From: Anaerolineae bacterium
GTDB lineage: Bacteria > Chloroflexota > Anaerolineae > Aggregatilineales > Aggregatilineaceae
Direction of reading: 5' to 3'
Assembly (NCBI GenBank): GCA_016926875.1
Contig: JAFGNU010000073.1
Coordinates: forward strand, 1 to 64,000
Length of the DNA: 64,000 nucleotides
Position numbers and translations under genes: made by a program. Shown in pieces: positions 33,697 through 42,119 of this stretch (its first letter is position 1; each line of letters starts with the position of its first letter). The notes beneath the pieces are model-generated. The model was given only the letters and a program-made list of their open reading frames with translations. It did no database searches and was not told the origin of the DNA.

Positions 33697-34293
33697 ATGC
33701 TGCCCATAGCCATAATCACCGCGCTGGTTTTGCTGCTGTTCATCGTCCTGGTGTCCAGAGCAGCCCTGAAGTATATCGGTGAGCATCCAGAAGCGCTGAC
33801 CACCAACTTCCCGGCTGCCTACCAGCGCTGCCATGTCACGTTTGCGCAGGTTGTCGAGCGCTATCAGCAGATCAAATCGCAGGTCACGTCCAGCAACGTC
33901 ATCACCTGGCAGGCACCCAACCAGCGCCGGTATACCATCGACTACTACGGCGTGGAAGAACGCGATCCGGCTGCCAGCCCGGACCTGTATCACCTGCCCT
34001 GGACACGCATTGGCGGGGTTGGTATCCGGATGCAGCCCGGCTTTAAGCTGGTCGATTTTAACCGGGACGGCTCAACCGACGGCCAGTACACGACCGGCTA
34101 CTCGTTTCACCTGCTGATCGTGCCCGTCAGCGGCAGCACAATCGACATCCCGATCCCGACCGATGGACGCCAGGATGCCGTCGACTTTGTGGCGCACACC
34201 GTTGCGCTGGCCGAACACCAGGGTAAACGGGTCAACGCGCTGGGCTTCGAAAAGCCGCCCGCGCCCCACAAACGCAAAATCCCCCGGTTCTGA
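33697..34293 (+). CDS. Membrane-anchored protein of unknown function
   Basis: 198 residues starting 6 bases after mvk. One N-terminal membrane helix ('IAIITALVLLLFIVLVSRA'), then a soluble domain with 'NVITWQAPNQRRYTIDYYGVEERD' and 'GFKLVDFNRDGSTDGQYTTGYSFHLLIVP'. The C-terminal tail is basic and Pro-rich ('PPAPHKRKIPRF'). I recognise no family; position suggests co-expression with mevalonate kinase, but not a shared function. Confidence 0.65.
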   Translation: MLPIAIITALVLLLFIVLVSRAALKYIGEHPEALTTNFPAAYQRCHVTFAQVVERYQQIKSQVTSSNVITWQAPNQRRYTIDYYGVEERDPAASPDLYHLPWTRIGGVGIRMQPGFKLVDFNRDGSTDGQYTTGYSFHLLIVPVSGSTIDIPIPTDGRQDAVDFVAHTVALAEHQGKRVNALGFEKPPAPHKRKIPRF

Positions 34294-34376
34294 GCACGCG
34301 GCGTTTTTGGTGCCCGGTCCAAACATAAGACCGGTGTTAGATTCCCTCCTGGTACGCGGGGCAGCGGCGACAAGTC

Positions 34377-34405
34377 TTGCTCTTGCCCACTCGCACAGCT
34401 ATAAT
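34377..34405 (+). promoter_or_regulatory. Promoter of the RseP-type protease operon
   Basis: TTGCTC, 17 bases, TATAAT; predicted start near 34412, leaving a leader of about 120 bases before the ATG at 34531. Confidence 0.65.
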
Positions 34406-34445
34406 TTTGATAAATGACGCACTGCAAACATTCTACACGGGTTCA

Positions 34446-34478
34446 AGGGGTGTCATCGTCTGACGCCCTCTTTGTTTG
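34446..34478 (+). terminator. Terminator-like hairpin in the RseP leader
   Basis: Nine-pair stem GGGGTGTCA / TGACGCCCT (two G-U pairs) with loop TCGTC, followed by T-rich TCTTTGTTTG. It lies after the promoter at 34377-34405 and before the gene, so it could act as an attenuator or stop read-through from the mvk operon. Confidence 0.5.
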
Positions 34479-34530
34479 CAGGATGTGCAGCACGCCTCGC
34501 CGCGCACTACAAGAGGTAAAGGTATAGGGT

Positions 34531-35937
34531 ATGACTGACTTCCTGTTAGGGGTAGCATCGTTCGGACTGGTGTTGATCCCGCTGATCATCATTCACGAAT
34601 TTGGGCATTTTATCGCGGCCAAACTGTCCGGCATCACCGTGCTGGAATTTGGGATCGGCTTCCCGCCGCGCGCCACGATCCTGTACAAGGGACGCGAAAC
34701 CCTGTACACCCTGAACTGGCTGCCCATTGGCGGCTTTGTGCGCCCCTTCGGCGAAGACTTTGTCAAACCCAAGACCGAGGCCGAGATGAGCCTGGACTGG
34801 CGCGAAGTCCACGAGCGCGGCATCAGCAACCCCAAGAGCGTATTTCAAGCCAATCCCTGGCAGCGCATGTTTTTCATGGCCGCCGGGCCGGGCATTAACC
34901 TGGTCGCCGCGCTGGCGCTGTTTATTCTCGTCGCGCTGATCGGGCAGCCTTTCGCCCGCGCCGATGTCACCATCTACGAAGTGCTGGCCGGTTCGCCCGC
35001 CGAACAGGCCGGGCTGCTGCCGGGCGATGTGATTCTACAGGTCAACGGTGACAAGGTGGAATCGGCGGACGAATTCAACGATATGATCCGCGACAACACC
35101 GGCGAGCCGGTTGACCTGGTTATCGAACGCGACGGTGAGCAGGTCGGCGTCTCGCTGACAGCCAGTGTGGTAGACTCCGCCGATGTTGAGCGGGTCTATA
35201 TCACGAACATCGAGCGGGATATGCCCGCCTATGACGCCGGGTTCGAAGTGGAAGACCTGATCGTCGCTGTAGACGGCGTCGAAGTCACCAGCCTGGAAGA
35301 ACTCCAGGACTATACCAAAGCACGCAAAGGCGTCGAGATCGAAGTTGCCGTGCTGCGCGGCAGTGATAAACTGGTGATCCCGGTGACGCCCAAAGAAGAC
35401 TCGGAAGGCGTCCCGCGCATGGGCATCGGCATCACCGGCGTCAAGCCTGCTATCATCGGTCTGACTGCCGTCAATCGCGACGCCGAAACCTACACAAAAG
35501 CGCTGCCCCTGGGCAAAGCCATCGAAACCGGCGTGGACGAGTTTGTCGACCTGCACCGGCTGATGGCCGACTTTGTGAAGGAGTTATTCGCGGGCAACAT
35601 GTCGGCCAACGAAGCGCGCCCGCTTAGCCCGGTCGGCATCGGCCAGATCGGCGGGCCGGTGCTGGAACAGAGCCTTGATGAAGAGGCCATGTACCCGATC
35701 GTGATGTTTGCAGCGTTGATCAGCGTGGCGCTGGCGATCACCAACCTGCTGCCGGTCCCCGGCCTGGACGGTGGACGCATCCTGTTTGTGATCATCGAGC
35801 TGATCCGGGGCAAACCGATGGAACCCGAACGCGAAGGGATCATTCACTTCATCGGCCTGCTGCTGATGCTCGCCCTGATCGCGTTTGCGCTGGTCAATGA
35901 CATCGTCAATCCAATCGATGTTGGGAACTTGAAGTAA
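34531..35937 (+). CDS. rseP: RseP/site-2-type zinc metalloprotease with two PDZ domains
   Basis: 468 residues. The first membrane helix carries 'IIHEFGHFIAA' (H22-E23-x-x-H26, zinc site and base); the last helix pair carries 'NLLPVPGLDGGRI' (third zinc ligand Asp). Two PDZ domains lie between (~145-215 and ~225-300): 'EVLAGSPAEQAGLLPGDVILQVNGDKV' and 'DMPAYDAGFEVEDLIVAVDGVEV'. Family members cut membrane-bound anti-sigma factors or signal-peptide remnants. No sigma/anti-sigma pair lies in the window. Followed after 17 bases by the HEAT-repeat gene. Confidence 0.95.
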   Translation: MTDFLLGVASFGLVLIPLIIIHEFGHFIAAKLSGITVLEFGIGFPPRATILYKGRETLYTLNWLPIGGFVRPFGEDFVKPKTEAEMSLDWREVHERGISNPKSVFQANPWQRMFFMAAGPGINLVAALALFILVALIGQPFARADVTIYEVLAGSPAEQAGLLPGDVILQVNGDKVESADEFNDMIRDNTGEPVDLVIERDGEQVGVSLTASVVDSADVERVYITNIERDMPAYDAGFEVEDLIVAVDGVEVTSLEELQDYTKARKGVEIEVAVLRGSDKLVIPVTPKEDSEGVPRMGIGITGVKPAIIGLTAVNRDAETYTKALPLGKAIETGVDEFVDLHRLMADFVKELFAGNMSANEARPLSPVGIGQIGGPVLEQSLDEEAMYPIVMFAALISVALAITNLLPVPGLDGGRILFVIIELIRGKPMEPEREGIIHFIGLLLMLALIAFALVNDIVNPIDVGNLK

Positions 35938-35954
35938 TTGCAGGACGACCTGAC

Positions 35955-36980
35955 ATGAACGCACCCGCCGACAAAGCCGCCCAGTTTGGCCGCACGTTGG
36001 ACTTGCTGCGCGATCCAGATGCGCCGTTTACCGCGGAAGCCATCTACAGCCTGTCCGATCTGGCAGGCGAACGTCTGGACGCACTGCGCGCGCGCTGGCC
36101 GGACATGCCCGCCAGCCGCCGCCACCGCCTGATCACGCGGCTGGTCGAAACGTCTGAAACAAACTTTGAGTACGACTTCAGCGCCGTGATCCGGCTGGCG
36201 CTGGATGATCCCAGCACCGAGGTCCGTAGAGCCGCTATCGACGGCGTTTTTGAAGAATGCCCCATGACCATCGTCCGGCGCCTGATCGACATGGCAACCG
36301 GCGATCCATTCTCCGAAGTACGCGCGGCGGCTGTCGGGGCGCTTGGCATCTTTGTGCTGCAAGGCGAACTTGGCAAGCTGCGCGAACCGATCAATACCCA
36401 GATTCAAGACACCGTGCTGGCGCTGCACGACAATTTGAGCGAATCCCTCGACGTTCGCCGCCGTGCGCTGGAAGCAATCGCCAACTGCGGGCGCGCAGGC
36501 GTCCAGGAGCGCATCCGCGAGGCGTATTACGCCGACGACCTGCCAATGCGCGCCAGCGCTGTATTTGCCATGGGCCGTTCGTGTGACGAACGCTGGGCGC
36601 CCCAGGTGCTCGAAGAACTGGCCAGCGACTACCCGGAAATGCGCTACGAGGCCGCCCGCGCCGCCGGTGAGCTTGAACTCCGGCGGGCGCTGCCCCAACT
36701 GATCGAACTGGCCTATGAGGACGACCGCCAGATTCAAGAAGTAGCGATCTGGTCGTTAGGCGAGATCGGCGGCAGCGCGGCGCGCGGCGCCCTGACCGAA
36801 CTGGCCGCGCTGGCCGAAGAAGTCAATGACAACGAGCTGCTAGACGCCATCGCGGAAGCGCAGGCCAACGCCACGCTGGCCGATGATGATATGCTCCCGC
36901 TGTTCGACTTTTCCTACTACGACGACGATCTGGACGAAATCGAGATCGACGACATGGATGATCTGGACGACGACCGCTGA
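35955..36980 (+). CDS. HEAT-repeat protein with acidic tail
   Basis: 341 residues, all alpha-helical by pattern. Repeats of about 30-35 residues recur, e.g. 'DDPSTEVRRAAIDGVFE', 'GDPFSEVRAAAVGALGIF', 'SESLDVRRRALEAIANCG', 'YADDLPMRASAVFAMGRSC', 'ASDYPEMRYEAARAAGEL', 'YEDDRQIQEVAIWSLGEIGG'. The C-terminus is strongly acidic ('DDDLDEIEIDDMDDLDDDR'). No catalytic motif, no export signal. Likely a scaffold; follows rseP on the same transcript and precedes a TPR protein. Confidence 0.85.
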   Translation: MNAPADKAAQFGRTLDLLRDPDAPFTAEAIYSLSDLAGERLDALRARWPDMPASRRHRLITRLVETSETNFEYDFSAVIRLALDDPSTEVRRAAIDGVFEECPMTIVRRLIDMATGDPFSEVRAAAVGALGIFVLQGELGKLREPINTQIQDTVLALHDNLSESLDVRRRALEAIANCGRAGVQERIREAYYADDLPMRASAVFAMGRSCDERWAPQVLEELASDYPEMRYEAARAAGELELRRALPQLIELAYEDDRQIQEVAIWSLGEIGGSAARGALTELAALAEEVNDNELLDAIAEAQANATLADDDMLPLFDFSYYDDDLDEIEIDDMDDLDDDR

Positions 36981-37074
36981 TCCGTGTGATCGGCTTTAGC
37001 CTACCTGTTGAATCTGACGCTCGACGGGGCCGCCCTGTTCGAGCGCCGTTATTGCACCCGGAGACGCACTGCTC

Positions 37075-37674
37075 ATGACCGACCTGACGCCGTCCAGCCC
37101 AGGCCCCGGCAAAAACGATCACCAGGACGATTCTGAACGCCTGGAAAACCAGCTCCAACACATGGCCGAGAAGCAGTTCCAACGTGATATGCGCCGGGCG
37201 GCAAACCTGCTTTCCAGTGGCAACGCGTATGACGCGATCCCCCTGCTGGAACGCTGCTATGCCTTCCGTCCGGATGACGTGGACGTGCTGACCAACCTGG
37301 GTGGGGCCTATATCCTGGCCGAAAAACACCGCCACGCCGTGCCGATCCTGGAAAAAGCCAGCGAGATCGCTTCGGATAATCCGGCAGTATGGTCTAACCT
37401 GGCCGCCGCTCACCTGGGCAAGCTGGTGACCGCCACGCGCGAGCGTCAGGACCGCGCCCTGGCCGCTTACCGGCGCGTGATCGAGATCGACCCGGCCTAT
37501 CCCAACGTGCATTACAACATGGGCCTGATCTACGTGGACCGGCGCGACTGGGATTCCGCTCACGCTGCCTTCACCCGCGCTATCAAAACCAATCCCCACG
37601 ACGGCGATGCTAAACGGATGCGCCAGCAGGTGGACGAGGTCCGCAGCCGCCCATCAAACCCCAACAACAACTGA
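37075..37674 (+). CDS. TPR-repeat protein
   Basis: 199 residues. Three to four tetratricopeptide repeats between ~50 and 190: 'LLSSGNAYDAIPLLERCYAFRPDDVDVLTNLGGAYILAEKHRHAVPILEKA', 'NPAVWSNLAAAHLG', 'ALAAYRRVIEIDPAYPNVHYNMGLIYVDRRDWDSAHAAFTRAIKTNP' (quoted in parts). The N-terminus is polar, with no signal. Protein-interaction role; the partner is unknown, though the HEAT protein just upstream is a candidate. Confidence 0.9.
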   Translation: MTDLTPSSPGPGKNDHQDDSERLENQLQHMAEKQFQRDMRRAANLLSSGNAYDAIPLLERCYAFRPDDVDVLTNLGGAYILAEKHRHAVPILEKASEIASDNPAVWSNLAAAHLGKLVTATRERQDRALAAYRRVIEIDPAYPNVHYNMGLIYVDRRDWDSAHAAFTRAIKTNPHDGDAKRMRQQVDEVRSRPSNPNNN

Positions 37675-37724
37675 TGCGGCGTTATTGGCATCGGTCGGCG
37701 CTTGTGGATAGGCGCCCGCCTGCC

Positions 37725-37733
37725 TGTTATAAT
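37725..37733 (+). promoter_or_regulatory. Extended -10 promoter element before the acylphosphatase operon
   Basis: TGTTATAAT (TGn plus TATAAT) about 175 bases before acyP; the -35 is weak. The heptamer repeat lies just downstream and would be in the leader RNA. Confidence 0.4.
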
Positions 37734-37746
37734 GGCGCACCAGCAC

Positions 37747-37788
37747 GTTAAGTGAACGGCTTTTAGCAGTTGGCGATCAGCGGTTAGC
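37747..37788 (+). repeat. Heptamer-unit repeat module, copy B
   Basis: GTTAAGTGAACGGC followed by TTTTAGC, AGTTGGC, GATCAGC, GGTTAGC. It matches the reverse complement of copy C (43132-43174) at about 36 of 42 positions. Confidence 0.8.
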
Positions 37789-37907
37789 ACAAAACGGGAG
37801 AACGCTTTGTTTCTTGCCTGATTCCCAGGAGTGGCAATCCGCTTCCCGCCAGCTAATCATATAAAATTGACGCTAATGGCTTTTCGTGTTCAGGAGATGC
37901 TGGTATT

Positions 37908-38204
37908 ATGTCGGATGCCCCCGCAGACGCGCCGGTCCGGCTGCACGCCGTTGTGCACGGGTACGTGCAGGGCGTGAACTTCCGCGCGAACACGCAGCGC
38001 GAAGCCGTGCGGCGTGGCCTGACCGGCTGGGTGCGCAACTGCTGGGACGGGACGGTCGAGGTAATCGCCGAAGGGCCGCGCCGGACACTCGAACAATTTG
38101 AACAGTATCTCCATCGCGGGCCGCTGGCCGCCACCGTTGAGCGGGTAGATGTGACATACGGCAACGCAACAGGCGAGTTCAGCGGGTTCCACATTCGCTA
38201 CTGA
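37908..38204 (+). CDS. acyP: Acylphosphatase
   Basis: 98 residues, typical size. Hydrolyses acyl phosphates. 'AVVHGYVQGVNFRANTQREAVRRGLTGWVRNCWDGTVEVIAEG' holds the phosphate-binding loop with catalytic Arg (V-Q-G-V-N-F-R) and the catalytic Asn (G-W-V-R-N). 'GEFSGFHIRY' is the usual end. Only 9 bases separate it from the next gene. The acetyl-CoA/acetyl phosphate genes near 46-49 kb give possible substrates, but this is inference. Confidence 0.96.
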   Translation: MSDAPADAPVRLHAVVHGYVQGVNFRANTQREAVRRGLTGWVRNCWDGTVEVIAEGPRRTLEQFEQYLHRGPLAATVERVDVTYGNATGEFSGFHIRY

Positions 38205-38213
38205 CGAGGCGCT

Positions 38214-39512
38214 ATGCAAGCACACCCCCATCGCTTTGCGTGGATTACGTTGATCGGCGCGCTGGTAATTTTTTGTCTTCTGTGTATTGGGACGATTGCT
38301 TTTGTACGCTGGTTGCTGCTGGAATCACCGACCGAACTCAGCGTGACCGTCCACGTAGGGCGCGGTACGGTTGGCCTGGCAGAGCCGGAAACGTCCGATG
38401 AAAAAGCCGTCCGAGGCGAAGCCCAGCTTGGCAGCGGCGACCGGCTGAGCACCGATAACGTGTCACAGGGCTACCTGGCGTTCTCCGATCCCTATTCCGG
38501 CAAAATCCTGGCAACGGTGACGCTGCACCATGACACAATCATCACGCTTGACAGCGCCAACCGCCCGCGCTTCAGCCTGAGCGACAACGCCTACACCATC
38601 CGGCTGACAGAAGCCAACGGCCAGCTAGACGTCTGGGTGAATTCCGGCCTGACACGCGAGATCCGGTTGAATATTGAGAGTGCGCTCGGCGTAGCGCGCA
38701 TCAGCCAGAGCGGGAACTACTTCCTCGAAAGCAACCCGTCCTACTTCAAGGCTACCGCGCGCAGCGGTGCCCTTACCCTGATCGACGATAACGGCCAGAC
38801 GCAGCACCTCGCCAGCACAACCGAAGCCACCATCTACCAGGGTGACCCGGTGATCCGTCTCACACAGGCGCCGACCGACCTGCTGCCCAACAGCACCTTT
38901 ACCGAAACCAACGACTCGGCCTGGCCGGTCGCCTGGAGCTGCGCCAACTACCCGTCGCCGGACAACCCCAACGGCCCTACCGGCAAATACGAATTTACAT
39001 CCACCGATGGGCGCCCAACTCTGCACATTCAACGCCTGCAATCCAATCCCGGTCCCGGCGGCACCGGCTGCGAACAGTTCCTGGCCGGGCCGGAAGGGCT
39101 GGATGTCAGCCAATATGATAGCCTGGTCTTGCGCGCCAGCATGATGGTGCACTATCAAAAGCTCAGCGCGTGCGGCGTGGCCGGGTCCGAGTGCCCGGTG
39201 ATGCTGTACATATCCTACCTGGATCAGGACGGCAACCCCCGCGAGTGGTATCACGGCTTTTATGCTGAATATACGCCCAGTGTTGGACGCACGCGCTGCG
39301 ATACGTGCCTGGAAGAACACGAGCGCATCAACAAAGATGCCTGGTACACCTACGAATCCGGCAACCTGTTCACCGACCTGCCGGAAGGCCAGCGGCCTGG
39401 CTCGATCATCCAGGTCAGGTTTTATGCATCCGGGCACGAATACGAAATCATGATCAACGAGGTCGCACTGCTCGCCACGCTGCCCGCCGAGGAGACAGCC
39501 GCCGCGCCGTAA
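38214..39512 (+). CDS. Membrane-anchored FecR-like protein
   Basis: 432 residues. One membrane helix near 12-33, then a beta-rich domain with 'AVRGEAQLGSGDRLSTDNVSQGYLAFSD', 'LRLNIESALGVARISQSGNYFLE' style strands and 'AQLGSGDRL', the pattern of FecR domains. The second half (~215-420) looks like a carbohydrate-binding-type sandwich: 'LPNSTFTETNDSAWPVAWSC', 'YDSLVLRASMMVHYQKLS', 'SIIQVRFYASGHEYEIMINEVALL', with several Cys. Surface role inferred. No sigma factor neighbour, so not a classical FecIR regulator. Confidence 0.72.
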   Translation: MQAHPHRFAWITLIGALVIFCLLCIGTIAFVRWLLLESPTELSVTVHVGRGTVGLAEPETSDEKAVRGEAQLGSGDRLSTDNVSQGYLAFSDPYSGKILATVTLHHDTIITLDSANRPRFSLSDNAYTIRLTEANGQLDVWVNSGLTREIRLNIESALGVARISQSGNYFLESNPSYFKATARSGALTLIDDNGQTQHLASTTEATIYQGDPVIRLTQAPTDLLPNSTFTETNDSAWPVAWSCANYPSPDNPNGPTGKYEFTSTDGRPTLHIQRLQSNPGPGGTGCEQFLAGPEGLDVSQYDSLVLRASMMVHYQKLSACGVAGSECPVMLYISYLDQDGNPREWYHGFYAEYTPSVGRTRCDTCLEEHERINKDAWYTYESGNLFTDLPEGQRPGSIIQVRFYASGHEYEIMINEVALLATLPAEETAAAP

Positions 39513-39532
39513 GACGCGCTGCTCACGCGCAA

Positions 39533-39561
39533 TTGCCCGCCGATCCCCGCCATGCTATACT
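39533..39561 (+). promoter_or_regulatory. Promoter of the zinc-ribbon membrane protein gene
   Basis: TTGCCC, 17 bases, TATACT (preceded by TGC, an extended -10), about 69 bases before the ATG at 39630. Confidence 0.6.
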
Positions 39562-39629
39562 CTCGACGTCCCGGCATGTACATGAACCGGTGCCGGGCCA
39601 GCGCTGCGATACGCCGCCGGAGTGAGGGT

Positions 39630-40202
39630 ATGACGCTCAACCAGGATACCATTAACAGCATTCTCTTGATCTCTATCACCATCAGCGGGGCAGTTGTAAC
39701 GGCCATCTGGATGGGCCTAATCCTGTGGACGTGGCGCGATATGCACCTGCGTTCACGTGACCTGCTGGCCCAGATCGCCGCCAGCCTGATGGTAGCCGTC
39801 CTGGGCATTTTTGGCGTGATCATCTACGTCATGCTCCGCCCGCCGGAAACGCTGGCCGAAGCCTACGAGCGCTCGCTCGAAGAAGAAGCCCTGCTTCAAA
39901 ACATCGAAGAACGCGCCGTTTGCCCCGGCTGTGGGCGTCCCACTACGGACGAATGGCAGGTTTGCCCCTACTGCCACACCAAGCTGAAAAAACCGTGCCT
40001 AAACTGCGGGCGGATGCTTGAGCTGCCCTGGAATCTGTGCCCCTACTGCGCCGCCAGCCAAGTTGACCAGGGCGCCATGATGGACGCCCCCCGCGCGCGC
40101 AGCATTGCCTCGCAGCTTGGCGCCACGCCTACCCCCCCACCCGGCTATGGCAATCTGCCTGAAGATGAGATGCTGGAGTTTATCGAAGACGACAATTACT
40201 GA
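39630..40202 (+). CDS. Two-TM protein with double zinc ribbon
   Basis: 190 residues from ATG 39630 ('MTLNQDTINSILLIS'); the earlier start in the track lies inside the promoter. Two membrane helices ('ILLISITISGAVVTAIWMGLILW', 'IAASLMVAVLGIFGVIIYVML'), a charged helix ('EAYERSLEEEALLQNIEER'), then 'CPGCGRPTTDEWQVCPYCHTKL' and 'CLNCGRMLELPWNLCPYCAA', two zinc ribbons. The tail is acidic ('EDEMLEFIEDDNY'). Function unknown; such ribbons usually mediate protein contacts. Confidence 0.8.
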   Translation: MTLNQDTINSILLISITISGAVVTAIWMGLILWTWRDMHLRSRDLLAQIAASLMVAVLGIFGVIIYVMLRPPETLAEAYERSLEEEALLQNIEERAVCPGCGRPTTDEWQVCPYCHTKLKKPCLNCGRMLELPWNLCPYCAASQVDQGAMMDAPRARSIASQLGATPTPPPGYGNLPEDEMLEFIEDDNY

Positions 40203-40238
40203 TCGCTCACTGCCTGCCAACCACCAAGGAGCCGCGCC

Positions 40239-42014
40239 ATGTTCAAACGAACGTACCGCCTTGCGCTTATGCTGTTCGTCCTCTTGATGATCCCGGTGGT
40301 GATCGTTTCTGCGCAAGAGCCGCCCGACGCCATCAACGACGCCCTGGCCGACCTGAGCGCCCGCGTCGGACAAAACCTGACCCTGGATGACCTGTCTACC
40401 TGGAACTGGAGCCAGACCAATTACCCGGATACCAGCCTGGGCTGTCCCCAACCGGACGAGGTATACGCGCAGGTGCTCACCACCGGCTACCGGTTTGAAT
40501 TCATCTACAACGGCGCGTACTATGATTACCGCGTGTCCGCCGACCGCAGCATCTTATTCCTGTGCACCAATCCGCCCGCCGAACCGGAATCGACCGAAGC
40601 CGTCAAGACACCGGCCCCCGCAACCACGCCGGTCACCATCGCCCCACCCGCTACCGTCGAGCCGACGATTCCGGGGCGCGTGGTTTGCGCGGGCGCCATG
40701 CCCACCCGGCTGATCGCGGGCACTCAGGCCACCGCGCGGGATAACGAGATTCCGAAAAACATCCGCAGCGCGCCCAACACGACCAGCGCCATCCTGGGCC
40801 AGATTCCCGGCGGCGGCGTGATCACTATTCTGGACGGGCCGGAATGCGCCGAAAACATGGTCTGGTGGCAGGTCGACTACGACACGCTGGTTGGCTGGGT
40901 ATCCGAAGGACAGAACGGCATTTACTGGTTCGAACCGTTGGCGCAGGCGCCCGACGTCTCGCCCGCCCCGGCAGATGAAACGCCCGCCCCGGCCCCGGCC
41001 ATCCCGGTGGAACCACAGCCGTATGATCTGCCTTCCAACCGCCAGGCGATCACGCCCACCAACGCGCCGCTGCTGGTCCGATTTGTCGAGCTGACGATCA
41101 ACGAGGAAGTGACCGCCCTGGACTGGTCGCCGGACGGCGGTTCGCTGGCCGCTTCGGGCGCGACCGGTATCTGGCTGTACAGCACCGCCGGGTTCACGCT
41201 GCCGCCGCGCCTGCTGCAAGACCCGAACGGCCCGGTCTATGACGTGGCATTCAGCCCGGACCGCACCACCATGGCCACCGCACACAACGACGCCAGCGTG
41301 CGCGTGTGGAATGTCGTCACCGGCGGGCAGCAGGCCGTGCTGCGCGATCATGCCCAGCCGGTGCTGGCTGTGGCGTTCAGCCCAGACGGGTCGCTGCTGG
41401 CATCTGGCGCGGGGAACCTGGCAACCGGCGAAGGCGGCGCGATCCGCTTGTGGGACACGGCGACCAGCACCCAGATCGCCGTGTTGTCAGAGCATACCGC
41501 CCCGGTCACGACTCTATCGTTCTGCCCGGACGGCACGTTCTTTGTATCGGGCAGCCTGGATACCAGCGTGCGGCTGTGGGACGCCGTCAGCGCCACGCTG
41601 GCGATCACGCTCTCCGGCCACAGCGGGCCGGTGCGGGCCATCGCGTGCAGCCCGGACGCGAATCGCATCGCTTCCGGCGGCGATGACGGGCTGCTGTACC
41701 TGTGGGATCCAACAACCGGCGACCAGGTGGCGCTCGAAGGGCACGCAGGCAGCGTGCTGGCGCTGGCGTTTAACCCTGTTGGCGACATCCTGGCATCTGG
41801 CGGTGGGCGCGTAGACGAGGTGGGCGACAGCAGCCTGCACCTGTGGGACCCAAACGCCGAAACCCAACTGGCCGTCCTGTCACCGGACGATCTCGGCGCC
41901 GCACCGGACGCGGTGATCACGGGTATCACGTTCAGCCCGGACGGCACCGCGCTGGTCGTTTGCCTGTTTGACGGGCAGGCCAGCACGATCCAGTTGTGGG
42001 GCATCACACCGTAA
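40239..42014 (+). CDS. Secreted SH3b-WD40 protein
   Basis: 591 residues; AAGGAG 7 bases before the ATG. Signal peptide 'RLALMLFVLLMIPVVIVSAQ'. A small N-terminal domain, a Pro/Thr linker, then an SH3b-like segment (~170-230: 'RSAPNTTSAILGQIPGGGVITILDGPEC', 'WWQVDYDTLVGWVSEG'). From ~275 seven WD40 blades can be read: 'VTALDWSPDGGSLAASG', 'VYDVAFSPDRTTMATAHND', 'VLAVAFSPDGSLLASGAG', 'VTTLSFCPDGTFFVSGS', 'VRAIACSPDANRIASGGDD', 'VLALAFNPVGDILASGGG', 'ITGITFSPDGTALVVC'. Extracytoplasmic binding protein; ligand unknown. Confidence 0.9.
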   Translation: MFKRTYRLALMLFVLLMIPVVIVSAQEPPDAINDALADLSARVGQNLTLDDLSTWNWSQTNYPDTSLGCPQPDEVYAQVLTTGYRFEFIYNGAYYDYRVSADRSILFLCTNPPAEPESTEAVKTPAPATTPVTIAPPATVEPTIPGRVVCAGAMPTRLIAGTQATARDNEIPKNIRSAPNTTSAILGQIPGGGVITILDGPECAENMVWWQVDYDTLVGWVSEGQNGIYWFEPLAQAPDVSPAPADETPAPAPAIPVEPQPYDLPSNRQAITPTNAPLLVRFVELTINEEVTALDWSPDGGSLAASGATGIWLYSTAGFTLPPRLLQDPNGPVYDVAFSPDRTTMATAHNDASVRVWNVVTGGQQAVLRDHAQPVLAVAFSPDGSLLASGAGNLATGEGGAIRLWDTATSTQIAVLSEHTAPVTTLSFCPDGTFFVSGSLDTSVRLWDAVSATLAITLSGHSGPVRAIACSPDANRIASGGDDGLLYLWDPTTGDQVALEGHAGSVLALAFNPVGDILASGGGRVDEVGDSSLHLWDPNAETQLAVLSPDDLGAAPDAVITGITFSPDGTALVVCLFDGQASTIQLWGITP

Positions 42015-42061
42015 CATAACAGGGCAGGGCTTTCACACCCTACCCCGTTCTGCATAGCATG

Positions 42062-42095
42062 CGGGCGCGCCGGATGCGGATAGCGCCCGTTTTGT
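42062..42095 (+). terminator. Intrinsic terminator after the WD40 gene
   Basis: CGGGCGC ... GCGCCCG perfect 7-bp stem followed by TTTTGTCTG, 48 bases after the stop codon. Confidence 0.7.
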
Positions 42096-42119
42096 CTGTC
42101 GCTGCGTGCTCTGTTGCCA

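Noticed and set aside
38214-39512. FecR anti-sigma regulator
   Set aside because: A FecR-like domain is visible but there is no sigma factor gene nearby, and the C-terminal half is a binding-type sandwich, so a regulatory call is not supported.
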